Positions 18,879 to 29,028 of a stretch of DNA of 64,000 bases are shown piece after piece. This stretch comes from an uncultured Phycisphaerales bacterium (lineage in GTDB: Bacteria > Planctomycetota > Phycisphaerae > Phycisphaerales > SM1A02), in the NCBI GenBank assembly GCA_949373145.1, contig CASICI010000002.1:1-64000 (forward strand), written 5' to 3'. Below the pieces are notes generated by a model that was given only the letters and a program-made list of their open reading frames with translations, had not been told where the DNA came from and made no database searches. Each line of letters opens with the position of its first letter. Within the stretch, counting starts at the first letter, position 1. A program made the position numbers and the translations under genes.

Positions 18879-18937
18879 CTCATTCCCCACCACACCGATC
18901 ATTCAACGAGGCCTCGACCTCGAGCCACGGAGCGACC

Positions 18938-19105
18938 ATGAAGGCTGAATCATTACTTGCCGAACTCAACCGCCTGCGAGCCGACCTCGACAAGGATCCC
19001 ATCGATCCCGAGTGGTTCACCCTGCACCATGTCTTCTGCTTCGTGAGCTACAAGATGGGCGATTTTCAGGCCTATCTCGATGAAGCCGTCGAGACCCGAG
19101 GATGA
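18938..19105 (+). CDS. small protein of unknown function, 55 residues
   Basis: The ATG at 18938 has GGAG six to seven bases upstream and opens a 55-residue frame. The protein is acidic and helical (AESLLAELNRLRADLDKD), followed by a denser part with DPEWFTLHHVFCFVSYKMGDFQAYL. Codon use fits the neighbours, and the aromatic, Cys and His content suggests a folded small domain rather than noise. It lies between the ZIP gene and ileS on the same strand, 59 bases after the former. No domain recognised; function unknown. Confidence 0.5.
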   Translation: MKAESLLAELNRLRADLDKDPIDPEWFTLHHVFCFVSYKMGDFQAYLDEAVETRG

Positions 19106-19140
19106 GACTCCGGACTTCTGAGTCAGCGCGTCTGCTTGTT

Positions 19141-19156
19141 CCAATTCCAGAATTGG
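19141..19156. promoter_or_regulatory. short palindrome upstream of ileS
   Basis: CCAATT and AATTGG flank a four-base spacer, 16 bases before the ileS start codon. It could be an operator half-site pair or a small hairpin in the leader. It is not a T-box: there is no long leader and no T-box consensus. Confidence 0.25.
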
Positions 19157-19172
19157 CCTCTCAAGGTGAACC

Positions 19173-21982
19173 ATGTCAGACGACAGTCGACCAACGAACC
19201 TACAAGAAGACCCTGAACCTTCCACGGACCGTCGTTTCCGATGAAGGCGAATCTCGCCCAGAACGAGCCGCAGTCGCTGAAGACCTGGAAGAAGACCGGA
19301 CTCTACGCCACAGGTGCGAGACAGCCCGGGCCGAGGCCGCCGTTTCGCTTTCATGACGGTCCCCCGTACGCCAACGGCGACATCCACGTCGGGCACCTGA
19401 TGAACAAGGTGCTCAAGGATCTCGTGGTCCGTTCTCAGCTGATGGAAGGGAGTGGTGCGCCTACGTTCCCGGGTGGGACTGCCACGGCCTGCCGATCGAG
19501 CATCGCGTGATGGGCGAGCTGGTCGAGAAGCGGAAAGATCGAGAAGCTCGCCAGCCTGCCGGACGACAAGCGTCGCATGGCGGTCCGTCGCGAGTGCAGG
19601 AAGTACGCCGAGAAGTTTCAGAAACGCCACCGAGCGCAGATGGAACGTCTGCTGACCTTCGCCGACTACGACAATCCGTACCTCACCATGACCCTGATTT
19701 CGAAGGCGCGACCCTCGAAGTCTTCGCGGATCTCGTCGCACAGGGCCTGGTCTACCGGGATCTCAAGCCGGTGCACTGGTCGATCGAGAATCAGACCGCA
19801 CTGGCGGAGGCCGAACTCGAATACATGGATCGTGAGGATCCTTCGGTCTACGTCGAATTCGAGGCCGGGGATCGCTGAAGCGGTCGGTGCGGCGTTTGGT
19901 GTCGAGCTGGATCAGACTCCATCCTTCATGATCTGGACCACCACGCCCTGGACCTTGATCGCCAACCTGATGATCGCGGTGCACGAACGGTTCGACTACG
20001 TGCTGGCCCGCATCGATGGCAGTGAGACCGTGATCGCCCGGAGCTTCTGGAGGCCGTCACCGCCAAGGCGGGCTCCGACAAGGTGGAAGTCCTCGGTGAA
20101 TGTCGCGGGACGCGCTTCTGGGTCTGACCTACCACCATCCGCTCTGCGAGCGGATCGGACGCATCGTCGCCGCCGACTACGTCACCCTGGAAGACGGCAC
20201 CGGTCTGGTGCACACCGCACCCGGGCATGGCGCGGATGACTATCGCACCGGACTGCGTGAAGGGATGCCGGTCTACTGCCCGGTGCAGGGCGACGGCACC
20301 TACGACGACAGCGTTCCCGAATGGATGCAGGGCATGTCGATCTGGGATGCCAACGTGAAGGTGCTGGAGCACATCCGTGAATCCGGTCATCTCTTTCACG
20401 ACTACATGTTCAACCACAGCTATCCGCACGACTGGCGAGGCAAGATCGCCGGTCATCTTCCGAGCCACCGAGCAGTGGTTCATCGGCGTCGATCGCCCGT
20501 TCGCGGACGGCGGTTCCTTGCGCGAGCGTGGACTCGACAGTGTGCGAGACGGCATCGATTTCGTGCCCGCATGGGGGCGCAACCGAATGCTTGGCATGCT
20601 CGAATCACGCCCCGACTGGTGCCTCTCGCGTCAGCGTGCCTGGGGGCTTCCGATTCCGGCGTTCCGAACCGCGGACGGCGGCACCTTCCTGACGGCAGCC
20701 AGCGTGCGTGCCGTGGCGACGGCCTTCCGTGCACGCGGCAGTGATGCCTGGTTCATGGAGACCCCGGAGACGCTGCTCGCCGACTACGACCCTGCCTCCG
20801 ATCCCGACGCTCCCGAGGGCCTGGATCGCGTCGCTGGAGAAGATGTCCGACATCTTCGACGTCTGGTTCGAATCCGGATCCAGTTGGAATGCCGTCATGC
20901 GTGAGCGTGATCTCGGCTATCCGATCGATCTCTATCTGGAAGGTTCCGATCAACACCGCGGATGGTTCCAGGCCTCGCTTCTGCCGGCCTGGGTGCGACC
21001 GGTTCGCCTCCCTACAAGACTCTGATCACCCATGGTTTCATGGTCGACAAGGATGGCCGCAAGATGTCCAAGAGCCGTTGGCAACGCGCTCGCGGTCGAA
21101 TCGCTGGTCAACGATTACGGTGCCGACGTCTGTCGATGGTGGGTCTCTTCGCTGGCCTTCGATGGTGATGTGAAGGTCGACCTGGAGTTCTTCCGACTCG
21201 CCGGTGAAAGCTATCGCAAGATCCGCAACACGATTCGATTCCTGCTCTCGAACCTCGCGGATTTCGAGCCCGAGCAGCACGCCGTGCCGCTTGAGGACAT
21301 CGAGTCGCATTCGGTCGATGGATGGATCCTGGGGCATGCGGCGCAAGTGGAACGTCACGTTCGTGAGGCCATGCATCGTTATGCCTTCCGGGAGGCTCAT
21401 CTCGCGCTCTTCGACTTCTGCAATGATGCCGTCTCCGCCACCTACTGCGTGGCGGTCAAGGATCGGCTGTACTGCGATGAAACCGATTCCGCCCGTCGTC
21501 GACGCTGTCAGACGACCATGCATCATCTCGCGGACCTTCTGTGTCGACTGCTCGCTCCGATCGTCCCGCATACCGCCAATGAAGCGTTCCGTTCCCTGCA
21601 TGGCGACGAGGCCTCGATCTTCGATACCACGCACAAGGGGCTTTCCTATGAAAGCGCCACCGAGTGGCCGGCGATCATGCGCCAGCGCGAAGGAGTCTTG
21701 AAATCCCTCGAAGAGGCCAAGGCCTCAGGCATCGAGAATCCTCTCGATGCCGGCGTGGTCGTCCCCGATCCCGAAGACCGCTTCAAGCCGTTTCTCGAGG
21801 ACTTCGCCGATCTGTGTGGTGTGAGTCGTGCTCGGTTCGTCCACGGAATCGGTGACATCGAGATCGAGGATCTGCGCGAGGAACCACGCTGTGAACGTTC
21901 ATGGAAACGTGACGGTACGGTCGCATTGCGTTCCGATGGCGGCCATCTGAGTGAACGAGACGCCCGCGCGGTGGGCGTCTGA
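19173..21982 (+). CDS. ileS: isoleucyl-tRNA synthetase, frameshifted
   Basis: IleRS charges tRNA-Ile and edits valine. The catalytic domain has the HIGH motif in [16 protein letters not shown] (about 19354-19401) and the KMSKS motif in [10 protein letters not shown] (about 21045-21075). The editing domain contains [12 protein letters not shown] at 19934-19968, and [14 protein letters not shown] lies downstream. These blocks fall in all three frames, and I count at least eight changes of frame, so the assembly is poor here although the gene is complete from end to end. The start ATG at 19173 has AAGGTG five bases upstream, and the N-terminal YKKTLNLP block follows in another frame. The C-terminus is short and its zinc-binding cysteines are reduced (ECERCW is expected, RCERSWK is seen), either a real loss or an error. 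The tRNA-binding protein gene follows. Confidence 0.93.
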
Positions 21983-22032
21983 ACGAGTTGAACCTGTGAA
22001 CCTGCGCGGTTGCGCGCCGACAAGGAACCGAC

Positions 22033-22389
22033 ATGAGTGAACCTCTCCCCAGCATCGACTTCGAACACTTCAGCAAGATCGATCTCAGGGTCGCGACCGT
22101 GACCGCTTGCGAAGCGCACCCCAATGCCGACAAGCTGCTCAAGGTGACCCTTGACGATGGGACGCCCGAAGGTCGTCAGGTCTGTGCCGGGATCAAGGCC
22201 TGGTACGAGCCCGAAGCGCTGGTCGGCAAGCAGGTCGTGATCGTCGCGAATCTCGAACCACGGAAACTCCGTGGCGAGATCAGTCAGGGCATGATTCTCG
22301 CCGCCAGCGAAGTTCTGGGTGAGGACGAACGTGAAGTTCGAGTCCTCGCCATCGACGGCACGGTGCCACCCGGCTCACGCGTGAGCTGA
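22033..22389 (+). CDS. free-standing tRNA-binding OB-fold domain protein
   Basis: The 118-residue protein is one EMAP/Arc1p-type OB-fold, the same domain as the C-terminus of methionyl-tRNA synthetase: IDLRVATVTACEAHPNADKLLK, then GRQVCAGI, VVIVANLEPRKLRGEISQGMIL and a terminal VPPGSRVS. It should bind tRNA nonspecifically, probably as a partner of a synthetase. It lies 50 bases after ileS. A similar gene, csaA, follows glyS at 59249. The best guess is a MetRS beta-like or CsaA-like accessory factor; whether it acts on IleRS is an inference from position only. Confidence 0.85.
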   Translation: MSEPLPSIDFEHFSKIDLRVATVTACEAHPNADKLLKVTLDDGTPEGRQVCAGIKAWYEPEALVGKQVVIVANLEPRKLRGEISQGMILAASEVLGEDEREVRVLAIDGTVPPGSRVS

Positions 22390-22433
22390 GTCAACGATGA
22401 ACTGAATGAACTGAAACGATCGTAGTACCGAAA

Positions 22434-22457
22434 CCGCGGGTTCAGCCCGCGGCTTTT
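22434..22457 (+). terminator. intrinsic terminator after the tRNA-binding protein gene
   Basis: The 7-bp stem CCGCGGG/CCCGCGG with a 5-base loop is followed by CTTTTGT. It ends the ileS transcript and also overlaps the stop codon of the convergent PpiD-like gene. Confidence 0.75.
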
Positions 22458-24425
22458 GTGTCGTCCGTCGCGTCGGTGGTGGAGGCCGAGGTGTTCTCGG
22501 TGTCCTGCTCGGCGGGTTCTTCCTCAGCTCCGAGGCCGGTGGTGGGGGCGCCGCCACCTTCCACGTTCACGGCGAGCAGCTGTGAAGTCGTGTCGTGACT
22601 TCAGCTCCTCGAAGGAGAAGGTCTTTGAGAAGTCCACGGCGGTTTCATCGGTCGCCAGCACGCGGATCATGCCGTCGGAGGCGGCAAGCTCCTCCCAGGA
22701 CTCTTCGGTGAGCGGCTTGACCGAAGTGATCTGGACGCCGATCACGGCAAGGCTCTCTTCGTCCGCCACGAAGAAGGTTCGCTTCTCGGCGGGGATGTCG
22801 GTCGTGAGCGTCAAGAAATCGAGGCTCGCGGCCTTTTCAAGCACTCGTTCGACCAGGGTGGTGGAGTCGCGCAGCGAGGCCACTCGCGTCGGAGACTTGA
22901 TGCCGAAGCGGAGGAACTGCGGGTTGGCCTCGGCGATGTTCGCCTGGAAGCTCACCGTGGCACCGAATCGATCGGCGACCGACTGCATGCCGTTGGTCGC
23001 GGCATCGGTCTCGAGCTCCGGGATCCTCGCTTCAAGAGCGGAGAAGCGAGCTCGACTTTCACTGTCGGTCATCACGAGATCACGGACCTCGGCGAGCGAA
23101 CTCGGATCGCGCTCCGGATCGGTGTCGATGATTCGCATGAGGTACAGGTTGCGTGCAGCATCGGTGAAGACCGGGCCTGCGACGTCCGCCTGTGACGGGA
23201 TCAGCTCGTTGCCACCGAATTCCTTGGCGGACATCACGTAGCTCGAGACGCTGGTGGGTCGCTGGCCGAACTTCGTGGACTGCGCGATTCCGATGCCCTC
23301 GAGGGAGTCGATCTCCTGAGCGGTGAGCAGTGATTCGTTCGAGTCGACGCTTGGAGCGTCGATTCCGAATTCCTGGCCGAGTGCAGTGGCGAGTTCGTTG
23401 AAGTCCGCTCGACGGGTGTTCCAGTCGGCGGGCAGGGAAAAGTGCAGGCCGACCGCTTTCACGCCACGGCGAGGCAGCTGGACCTGGTCGTTCAGGAACT
23501 TCGAGATCTCGGCCATCCGACGGTCGACGAGTTCCCGGGTGAGGATGCTTCGGACCGACTCTTCGTAGTCCTCGAAGCGGGGGGGCTCTCCTCCACCGAT
23601 GACGAGGGCGCCGAACTTCTCGGGTGACTTCATGAACGCCTTGCGCATTTCGATGTTGTCGAAATTCGTGTCTTCTTCGATGGCGTCTTCGAGCATGGCT
23701 CTGTCGACCGTGAGCCATTCGATGCGGGCTCGGTCGGGCAGGCGGTATCCGAACCCGCTGGCACCGGTGCCGACGAGTTCCGAGCGGTGGCTTTCGAATT
23801 GTTCCTCAAGCGCGTCGTCCGAAGGGGGCCCGGTTTCGAGATCGGGCAGCTCTGACGAGGCGTCAAGGATGACGAGGTCCGCGTCGACCGCGAGTCCGAT
23901 CTTGGAGGCGGCCTGCTTCAGTCGTTCGTCTGAATAGCGTGCGGCGGTCTGGAACTGCACTGACAGAAGACTCACACCCTGGATCTTGGCGATCGTCTCG
24001 AGGGCGGATTGCTCATTGACCCCGGCGGTACCCATGAAGCGGGCGACCAGTTCGGTTTCACTGACGGTGCCGAGCTGGCGACTCATCGCGCCGACGAAGG
24101 TGCGACCCACGCCGGCTCCCCCGACCATGCCGGCCTGTTCGGCCTCACGAGTCAGCAGGTACCAGTACGCGGCATCCTTGTCGGCACCAAGACTGTTGAT
24201 GATCGGGTTTCCGACCATCTCCACGATCCTGAGCTCCTTCTGAAGCTCCAGAAGCTGGCCGGTGCTGACGACTTCGCCATCTCCAACCGTCGCCCAGTCG
24301 CCACCGGTGGTGGCGGCGTTCTGGAAAAGCCCCTGAATGGCCTGCGGGAGCAGGAAGGTGATGACGAGAAACGTCCCGAAGATCGCGAGGATCCAGCCCT
24401 GGTAGAGGCGAAGAAACTTGAGCAT
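22442..24425 (-). CDS. PpiD/SurA-like membrane-anchored periplasmic protein
   Basis: The product of about 660 residues has one N-terminal membrane anchor (GWILAIFGTFLVITFLLP) and a long periplasmic part. The N-terminal GDGEVVSTGQLLELQKELRI and the following helices look like the SurA/PpiD N-domain, a chaperone for outer-membrane proteins. I see no clear parvulin active site, so isomerase activity is doubtful. The frame breaks near 22580: read as it stands, the end is an Arg-rich tail stopping at 22524. After one base shift it continues as LLAVNVEGGGAPTTGLGAEE and an acidic Thr/Ala-rich tail ending at 22442, which looks like the true C-terminus. rpsD lies upstream (45 bases) on the same strand. 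Confidence 0.6.
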
Positions 24426-24470
24426 GGCTGCCTTCCATGAACCCGGGACTGGGCCCGGAGGGTCAGTCTA

Positions 24471-25076
24471 CTATCGGTAGAATTCGACGATCAGGTTGGT
24501 GTTCACATCGAACGGGATCTGATCCGAAGTCGGCTGAGCGACCACCTTGGTGGTGAGCTCCGCTGGGTTGACTTCCATCCATCCCGGAACCATGTGTCCG
24601 GCGAGGCTCTCCATGTTTTCACGTGCGAGCTTGTTGGAGGAATCCTTGCCTCGGACTGTGATCACATCACCTGGCTTGATCTGGTAGCTGGGTCGGTCGA
24701 CCTTGGAGCCGTTCACCATGAGGTGGCCGTGCACCACGAACTGACGTGCCGCCCAGATCGTGCGGGTGAACCCTGCACGACGGATGACGTTGTCGAGTCG
24801 ACATTCCAGAAGCTGAAGCAGGTTCTCACCGGTGTTGCCCGGTCGCCTCGTCGCGGTTGCGAGATAGCTTCTGAACTGCTTTTCCAGAACGTTGTAGTGG
24901 TAACGAAGCTTCTGCTTCTCATCCTTGCGGATGCCGTAGTCCTTGACGCGACGTCCACGGAAACCATGCATGCCGTTCGGCGACAGCTGTCGCTTCGAGG
25001 TGTGCTTTGGGATATCCGCGATCGGAACACCGACACGGCGAGAGAGCTTGACTTTGGGTCCCATGTATCGGGCCAT
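24471..25076 (-). CDS. rpsD: 30S ribosomal protein S4
   Basis: S4 is a primary 16S rRNA-binding protein needed for early 30S assembly. The 201-residue product starts MARYMGPKVKLSRRVGVPI and has the S4 RNA-binding domain LLQLLECRLDNVIRRAGFT and ARQFVVHGHLMVNGSKVDRPSYQIKPGD. The ATG at 25076 has GGAAGG upstream; an upstream in-frame ATG at 25115 would add 13 residues that do not belong to the family. rpsD stands alone here rather than in the alpha operon with rpsM, rpsK and rpoA. S4 often represses its own mRNA; no leader structure is apparent. Confidence 0.97.
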   Translation of the reverse strand: MARYMGPKVKLSRRVGVPIADIPKHTSKRQLSPNGMHGFRGRRVKDYGIRKDEKQKLRYHYNVLEKQFRSYLATATRRPGNTGENLLQLLECRLDNVIRRAGFTRTIWAARQFVVHGHLMVNGSKVDRPSYQIKPGDVITVRGKDSSNKLARENMESLAGHMVPGWMEVNPAELTTKVVAQPTSDQIPFDVNTNLIVEFYR

Positions 25077-25270
25077 CTGAGTCCTTCCAACGTTCTGCTG
25101 AATCGAAAACACCATTTCCCGTAGGTGGGAAATCGAGTCGGGTATTTGACCACCGATGAGGCGCTACGTCAAGAAATCACCCCGCCCGAAGATCGGGACT
25201 GGGGACGCTTTTGGGGAGCTTGTGGACTCCCAGGCCTCGGATGACGGTTCCGGGGGGTGGTGCTCGGGCC

Positions 25271-27208
25271 TCAGAGGCCGGCTTCGATCGACTCATAGGC
25301 ACGACTTTCGTCGTTTCGGCGCCATTTGAGATAGGCGGTATTGAGGACCCTGTATCCGCCTGGTGTCGGATAATTACCCGTGAAATACCAGTCTCCGGTG
25401 AATTCAGGCATGGATTCCCGCAGACCTTCGACCGTCTGGTAGACCACTGAGATCTCACCATTCCAGTCGAGCGTGTCCGATCTGACCAGTCCTGCGATCT
25501 TCGCCGAAAGTGCTTCGTGAGAAATTCGGTCATAGATCAAAGAAACATGATTTTTGAGTGCTTTGTTCGGCAGATCGACCTGCTCGAGGCACTTGGCTTC
25601 GACTTCTTCGAGCACTTCCGATTCTCCACGCTCATGAAGAATGTCCACGGCCGCTTCGAAGGCGATGAATCGACCGAGCTGGCTCATGTCGATTCCGTAG
25701 CAGTCCGGGTACTTGATCGGAGGTGCGCTGGAGGCGATGACGACCTTCTTGGGCGACAATCTGGTCAGCATCGTGATGATCGATTCGCGCAGCGTGGTGC
25801 CCCGCACGATCGAATCGTCGATGACGACCAGGGTGTCGTTCTCCCGGACCGTTCCCAGCGTGAGGTCGTAGACATGACCCACCAGACTCTTGCGGGCCGA
25901 GTCGTGGGTGATGAAGGTTCTCAGTCTCTGGTCCTTCTGCGCGATCTTCTCGGCTCGAGGCCTGATTCGAAGTTCGCGGCGAACCGTGTCGAGGTCGGCT
26001 TCTCCGGAGTCGATGAGTTTCATGAGCCGCGCAGCGGTGTCTTCCGTGGCGAAGTTCCTCAGTCCTTCGAGCATGCCCAGATACGCGGTTTCCGCGGTGT
26101 TTGGAATGAAGCCGAAGACCGCGTTTTCAAGGTCGTGATCGATCTCTTCCAGAATCTTCGGCACCAGCGTGCTTCCCAGGCATTTTCGTTCCCGGTAGAT
26201 GTCCCGATCGTTGCCGCGGCTGAAGTAGATCCGCTCGAAGGTGCACTTTCGTTCGGGAATCGGATCGATGTACGGAGAGATGCTGTACGTGCCATCTCGC
26301 TTCACCACCAGCGCGTGTGCCGGAGGAAGTTCACGGATGTCGTCCGGGTCGACGTTGAAGACGGTGCAGAGCGCGGGACGCTCGCTGGCGACCGCGATCA
26401 CGTCCTCGTCGATGTGCATGAATGCGGGTCTGATCCCGGCCGGATCACGGCAGGTGAACATGTCACCGTTTCCAAGCATGCCGGAGATCACCCAGCCTCC
26501 GTCGAAATCGGCGGTGCCCTTGCGCAGGATCCGATGGACATCGAGCTGCCGCGAGACTTCTTCCGCGAGTCTGCGATCCTTGAGATTGGCGAACGAGCCT
26601 TCTCCCATGGTGGAGGCGAGCATCTCGTGTTCCCGGTCCACCATGTAGCCCATGCGTTCCAGCACGGCCTGGGTGTCCGAGTCGCCGACGATGTGCAGTC
26701 CGTATTCGACCAGGCGCTCGTAGAGTTCGTCCGAATTCGTCAGATTGAAATTGCCCGCCAGCGCGAGGTTTCGGCTGGAGATGTTGTTGCTTCTGATCAG
26801 CGGGTGACAGGCTTCCGTGGTGCGGTTGCCATGGGTGCCGTACCGCAGGTGACCGATCATCACTTCGCCGAGCATCGGAATCATGCGCTTCAACGACTCG
26901 TCACTGAGTTCGCGATACTGGGTTCGGGTGAGCTTTTCCGCCGGGCTCATTGCCTCATCGAAAAGTCGTTCGATGGGGTTGGTTCTGGCGGATCTGATTC
27001 GATCCATGAAGCGATCGCCGGCGGGCATGTCGAATTTCACCACGCCGATGCCCGCACCGTCCTGGCCACGGTTGTGCTGCTTTTCCATCAGAAGAAAAAG
27101 TCTGTGGAGGCCCCAGAGAGGATCCGCGTATCGTTCCCGATACCAGGACAACTCTTTGCGGAGTCTGACGACCGCGAGGCCGCACTCATGAAGAATTCGC
27201 TCACCCAT
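25271..27208 (-). CDS. purF: amidophosphoribosyltransferase, long type
   Basis: PurF makes phosphoribosylamine from PRPP and glutamine, the first committed step of purine synthesis. The glutaminase domain begins at HECGLAVVRLRK and continues with LLMEKQHNRGQDGAGI, and the phosphoribosyltransferase domain has the PRPP motif VVIDDSIVRGTT. The nucleophilic Cys is residue 9, so the short leader would have to be removed or the start moved, as in the long PurF form of Bacteroidota, which it also matches in length (645 residues against about 500 for the usual enzyme). The C-terminal extension of about 100 residues has no assigned function. It is a single gene, not in a pur operon. The symbol is assigned by family. 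Confidence 0.8.
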   Translation of the reverse strand: MGERILHECGLAVVRLRKELSWYRERYADPLWGLHRLFLLMEKQHNRGQDGAGIGVVKFDMPAGDRFMDRIRSARTNPIERLFDEAMSPAEKLTRTQYRELSDESLKRMIPMLGEVMIGHLRYGTHGNRTTEACHPLIRSNNISSRNLALAGNFNLTNSDELYERLVEYGLHIVGDSDTQAVLERMGYMVDREHEMLASTMGEGSFANLKDRRLAEEVSRQLDVHRILRKGTADFDGGWVISGMLGNGDMFTCRDPAGIRPAFMHIDEDVIAVASERPALCTVFNVDPDDIRELPPAHALVVKRDGTYSISPYIDPIPERKCTFERIYFSRGNDRDIYRERKCLGSTLVPKILEEIDHDLENAVFGFIPNTAETAYLGMLEGLRNFATEDTAARLMKLIDSGEADLDTVRRELRIRPRAEKIAQKDQRLRTFITHDSARKSLVGHVYDLTLGTVRENDTLVVIDDSIVRGTTLRESIITMLTRLSPKKVVIASSAPPIKYPDCYGIDMSQLGRFIAFEAAVDILHERGESEVLEEVEAKCLEQVDLPNKALKNHVSLIYDRISHEALSAKIAGLVRSDTLDWNGEISVVYQTVEGLRESMPEFTGDWYFTGNYPTPGGYRVLNTAYLKWRRNDESRAYESIEAGL

Positions 27209-27250
27209 GGTCGCCAGAATAGTCTGTTTCAGGATCCGTGCCTGTGCCGA

Positions 27251-28090
27251 TCAAGTGAAGAGTTCAGGCTGGGTGGCGGTGGGTGCGTGTGGTCGAAGAC
27301 CGTGCAGTCTTCCGGGTCCGTCCGGTCTGGCGATTTCAAGTGTTTCGACCAGTTCCTTGCCCATCCGAGACCAGAGATCCTGCACGATCATCGGTCGATT
27401 GCAGTCTCTCGAAAGGTGCAGCAGGCAGACCACGTTCAGCGGCTGGGATCGGAGGGTGGCGCCAGTGATCCGGCGCACGGCGTCCAGACACTCCTGGTTC
27501 GAAAGGTGGCCACGTCCGCCGGTGATCCGTCGAACGAGCATCTCAGGTCGATGCGAGGCCGATTGCAGCCCCGGGTCGTAATTCGATTCGATGCCCAGCG
27601 CATCCACTCCGGCGAGGTGGTCCACCAGGCCGTCATCGGCGCGCCCCAGATCGGTCGCCCAACCAAGGGTCACTTCCCCGCATTCGATTCTGAGGGCACA
27701 GGAGCCACTCCGGTCATGGGGCGTTCGATAGCAGCAGACTCGGACGCCTTCGCCGGGTTCGAACGTTCCTTCGTGCGCCCGGATCAAGGATCGAGGCACG
27801 CCCTTGCGACAGGCTTCCTCTCGATGAGGGGCCCAGACGTGCACTGGGATCCTCTGGCGCTCGAGCGTGGCGCGCCAGGTGGCACGCATGTGGTCGGAAT
27901 CGGCATGCGTCAGGATGATGCCGTCGAGACGCTCCTCGCTGTGGCCGCACTCACGCAGTCTTTTCGCCACCGTTCTCGGCCCGAGGCCTGCATCCAGAAG
28001 AAAGCGGTGCACGCCATCTTCATGACGACACAGCATCAGGGTGGCGTTGCCGCCACTCGAGGAACCCAGATTTTGAAAGCTGATCGACAC
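27251..28090 (-). CDS. metallo-beta-lactamase-fold hydrolase, YycJ/WalJ type
   Basis: The 279-residue protein begins MSISFQNLGSSSGGNATLML, the typical N-terminus of the YycJ (WalJ) group, and has the metal motif ILTHADSDHMRA (HxHxDH, with Ala in place of the second His). Other ligands lie in the TPHDRSGSCALRI and LLHLSRDCN regions. YycJ relatives are single-strand DNA exonucleases linked to mismatch repair in some species. The changed first motif (THADSDH for THxHxDH) could alter the metal site. It is 42 bases downstream of purF and 36 bases upstream of the lpxA end, and all three genes are on the same strand. Confidence 0.75.
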   Translation of the reverse strand: MSISFQNLGSSSGGNATLMLCRHEDGVHRFLLDAGLGPRTVAKRLRECGHSEERLDGIILTHADSDHMRATWRATLERQRIPVHVWAPHREEACRKGVPRSLIRAHEGTFEPGEGVRVCCYRTPHDRSGSCALRIECGEVTLGWATDLGRADDGLVDHLAGVDALGIESNYDPGLQSASHRPEMLVRRITGGRGHLSNQECLDAVRRITGATLRSQPLNVVCLLHLSRDCNRPMIVQDLWSRMGKELVETLEIARPDGPGRLHGLRPHAPTATQPELFT

Positions 28091-28126
28091 GAGTGCTTCC
28101 CTGCACGAATTCGCCGCACGCCGCGG

Positions 28127-28951
28127 TCACTGCTTGACGTCGTAGCCGCTTCTCGCTCTGGAGTGAAATGCGGTGCAGATGGGTCGTTCCGAACGATCGA
28201 GGAACTTCGTGAATCGATCGAGGATCCTGCTTGGTTCCTCTTCGGCACGCTTGCGGATGGCATCCGTCGCTGAGGGCACCGAGAGTCCTCTTCGGTTGAG
28301 GATCTTGAACACCCAGCGGACGGTCTCGATTTCATCGCTGGTCAGGCCCTGTCGTCTCATGCCGATGAGATTGAGACTGGCGGCCACGTTGGTCGATGTG
28401 ACGACGAACCACGGAAGGACATCCTGCGATGTGCCGCAGTTGCCGCCGAGCATCACGCCGCATCCGACTCGGACGAACTGATGCACGGCCGCGCCGCCTC
28501 CGATGGTCACTTTGTCTTCGATGATCGCATGGCCTGCAAGGTGACAGGAATTGGCGAGCGTCACGTCGTTGCCGAGTTGGACGTCGTGTCCGGCATGACA
28601 CTGAGCCATGATGTAGTTGTTGTCACCGATCCGCGTTGGACCATCGTCGGTCATCGCTCGATTGATGGTGACATGTTCTCTGAGAACGTTGTTGTCACCG
28701 ATTGAGACCCCGGGACCGATGCGGTCACGGTCGTAGCCTCTCGACTGGGGTGAGAAGCCGATCGTGGTGAACGGGTAGATCGTGCATCCCGCACCGATGG
28801 TCGTTCGTCCGTTGATCCAGACGTCACCGATGGTCCTGGTCCCCGGCCCGATCGTGACCGGTCCGGTGATCGTGCAGCGTGGGCCGATCTCGACGTCGTC
28901 CGCAAGGGTGACGTCTCCTTCGATGATGGCTGTTGGGTGAATCTTTGGCAC
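28127..28951 (-). CDS. lpxA: UDP-N-acetylglucosamine acyltransferase
   Basis: LpxA adds the first 3-hydroxyacyl chain to UDP-GlcNAc in lipid A synthesis, so the organism makes lipopolysaccharide. The 274-residue protein is a left-handed beta helix of hexapeptide repeats: IHPTAIIEGDVTLADDVEIG, GPVTIGPGT, IGDNNVLREHVTINRA with the key His in REHVTI, and the catalytic His in AQCHAGHDVQLG. The C-terminal helical part with SLNLIGMRRQGLT is typical of LpxA. It stands without lpxD, fabZ or lpxB, the usual neighbours. The first gene on the other strand, lipB, diverges from it 77 bases away, so the two share an intergenic promoter region. Confidence 0.95.
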   Translation of the reverse strand: MPKIHPTAIIEGDVTLADDVEIGPRCTITGPVTIGPGTRTIGDVWINGRTTIGAGCTIYPFTTIGFSPQSRGYDRDRIGPGVSIGDNNVLREHVTINRAMTDDGPTRIGDNNYIMAQCHAGHDVQLGNDVTLANSCHLAGHAIIEDKVTIGGGAAVHQFVRVGCGVMLGGNCGTSQDVLPWFVVTSTNVAASLNLIGMRRQGLTSDEIETVRWVFKILNRRGLSVPSATDAIRKRAEEEPSRILDRFTKFLDRSERPICTAFHSRARSGYDVKQ

Positions 28952-29028
28952 TCGGGAATTCTAAACAATTCAGAGACAGAAGTGCCAACCGATGAGCAAC
29001 TCGCTGAAAAGGCAGCTAGCGTAGGGGC

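Noticed and set aside
19106-19172. T-box leader before ileS
   Set aside because: The leader is only about 67 bases and has no T-box sequence or terminator; only a short CCAATT/AATTGG palindrome is present.
25517-28273. Open frame of 918 codons on the plus strand
   Set aside because: It lies antisense to purF, the YycJ-like gene and lpxA. Its product is rich in His, Arg and Val without domains, the typical mirror of GC-rich genes.
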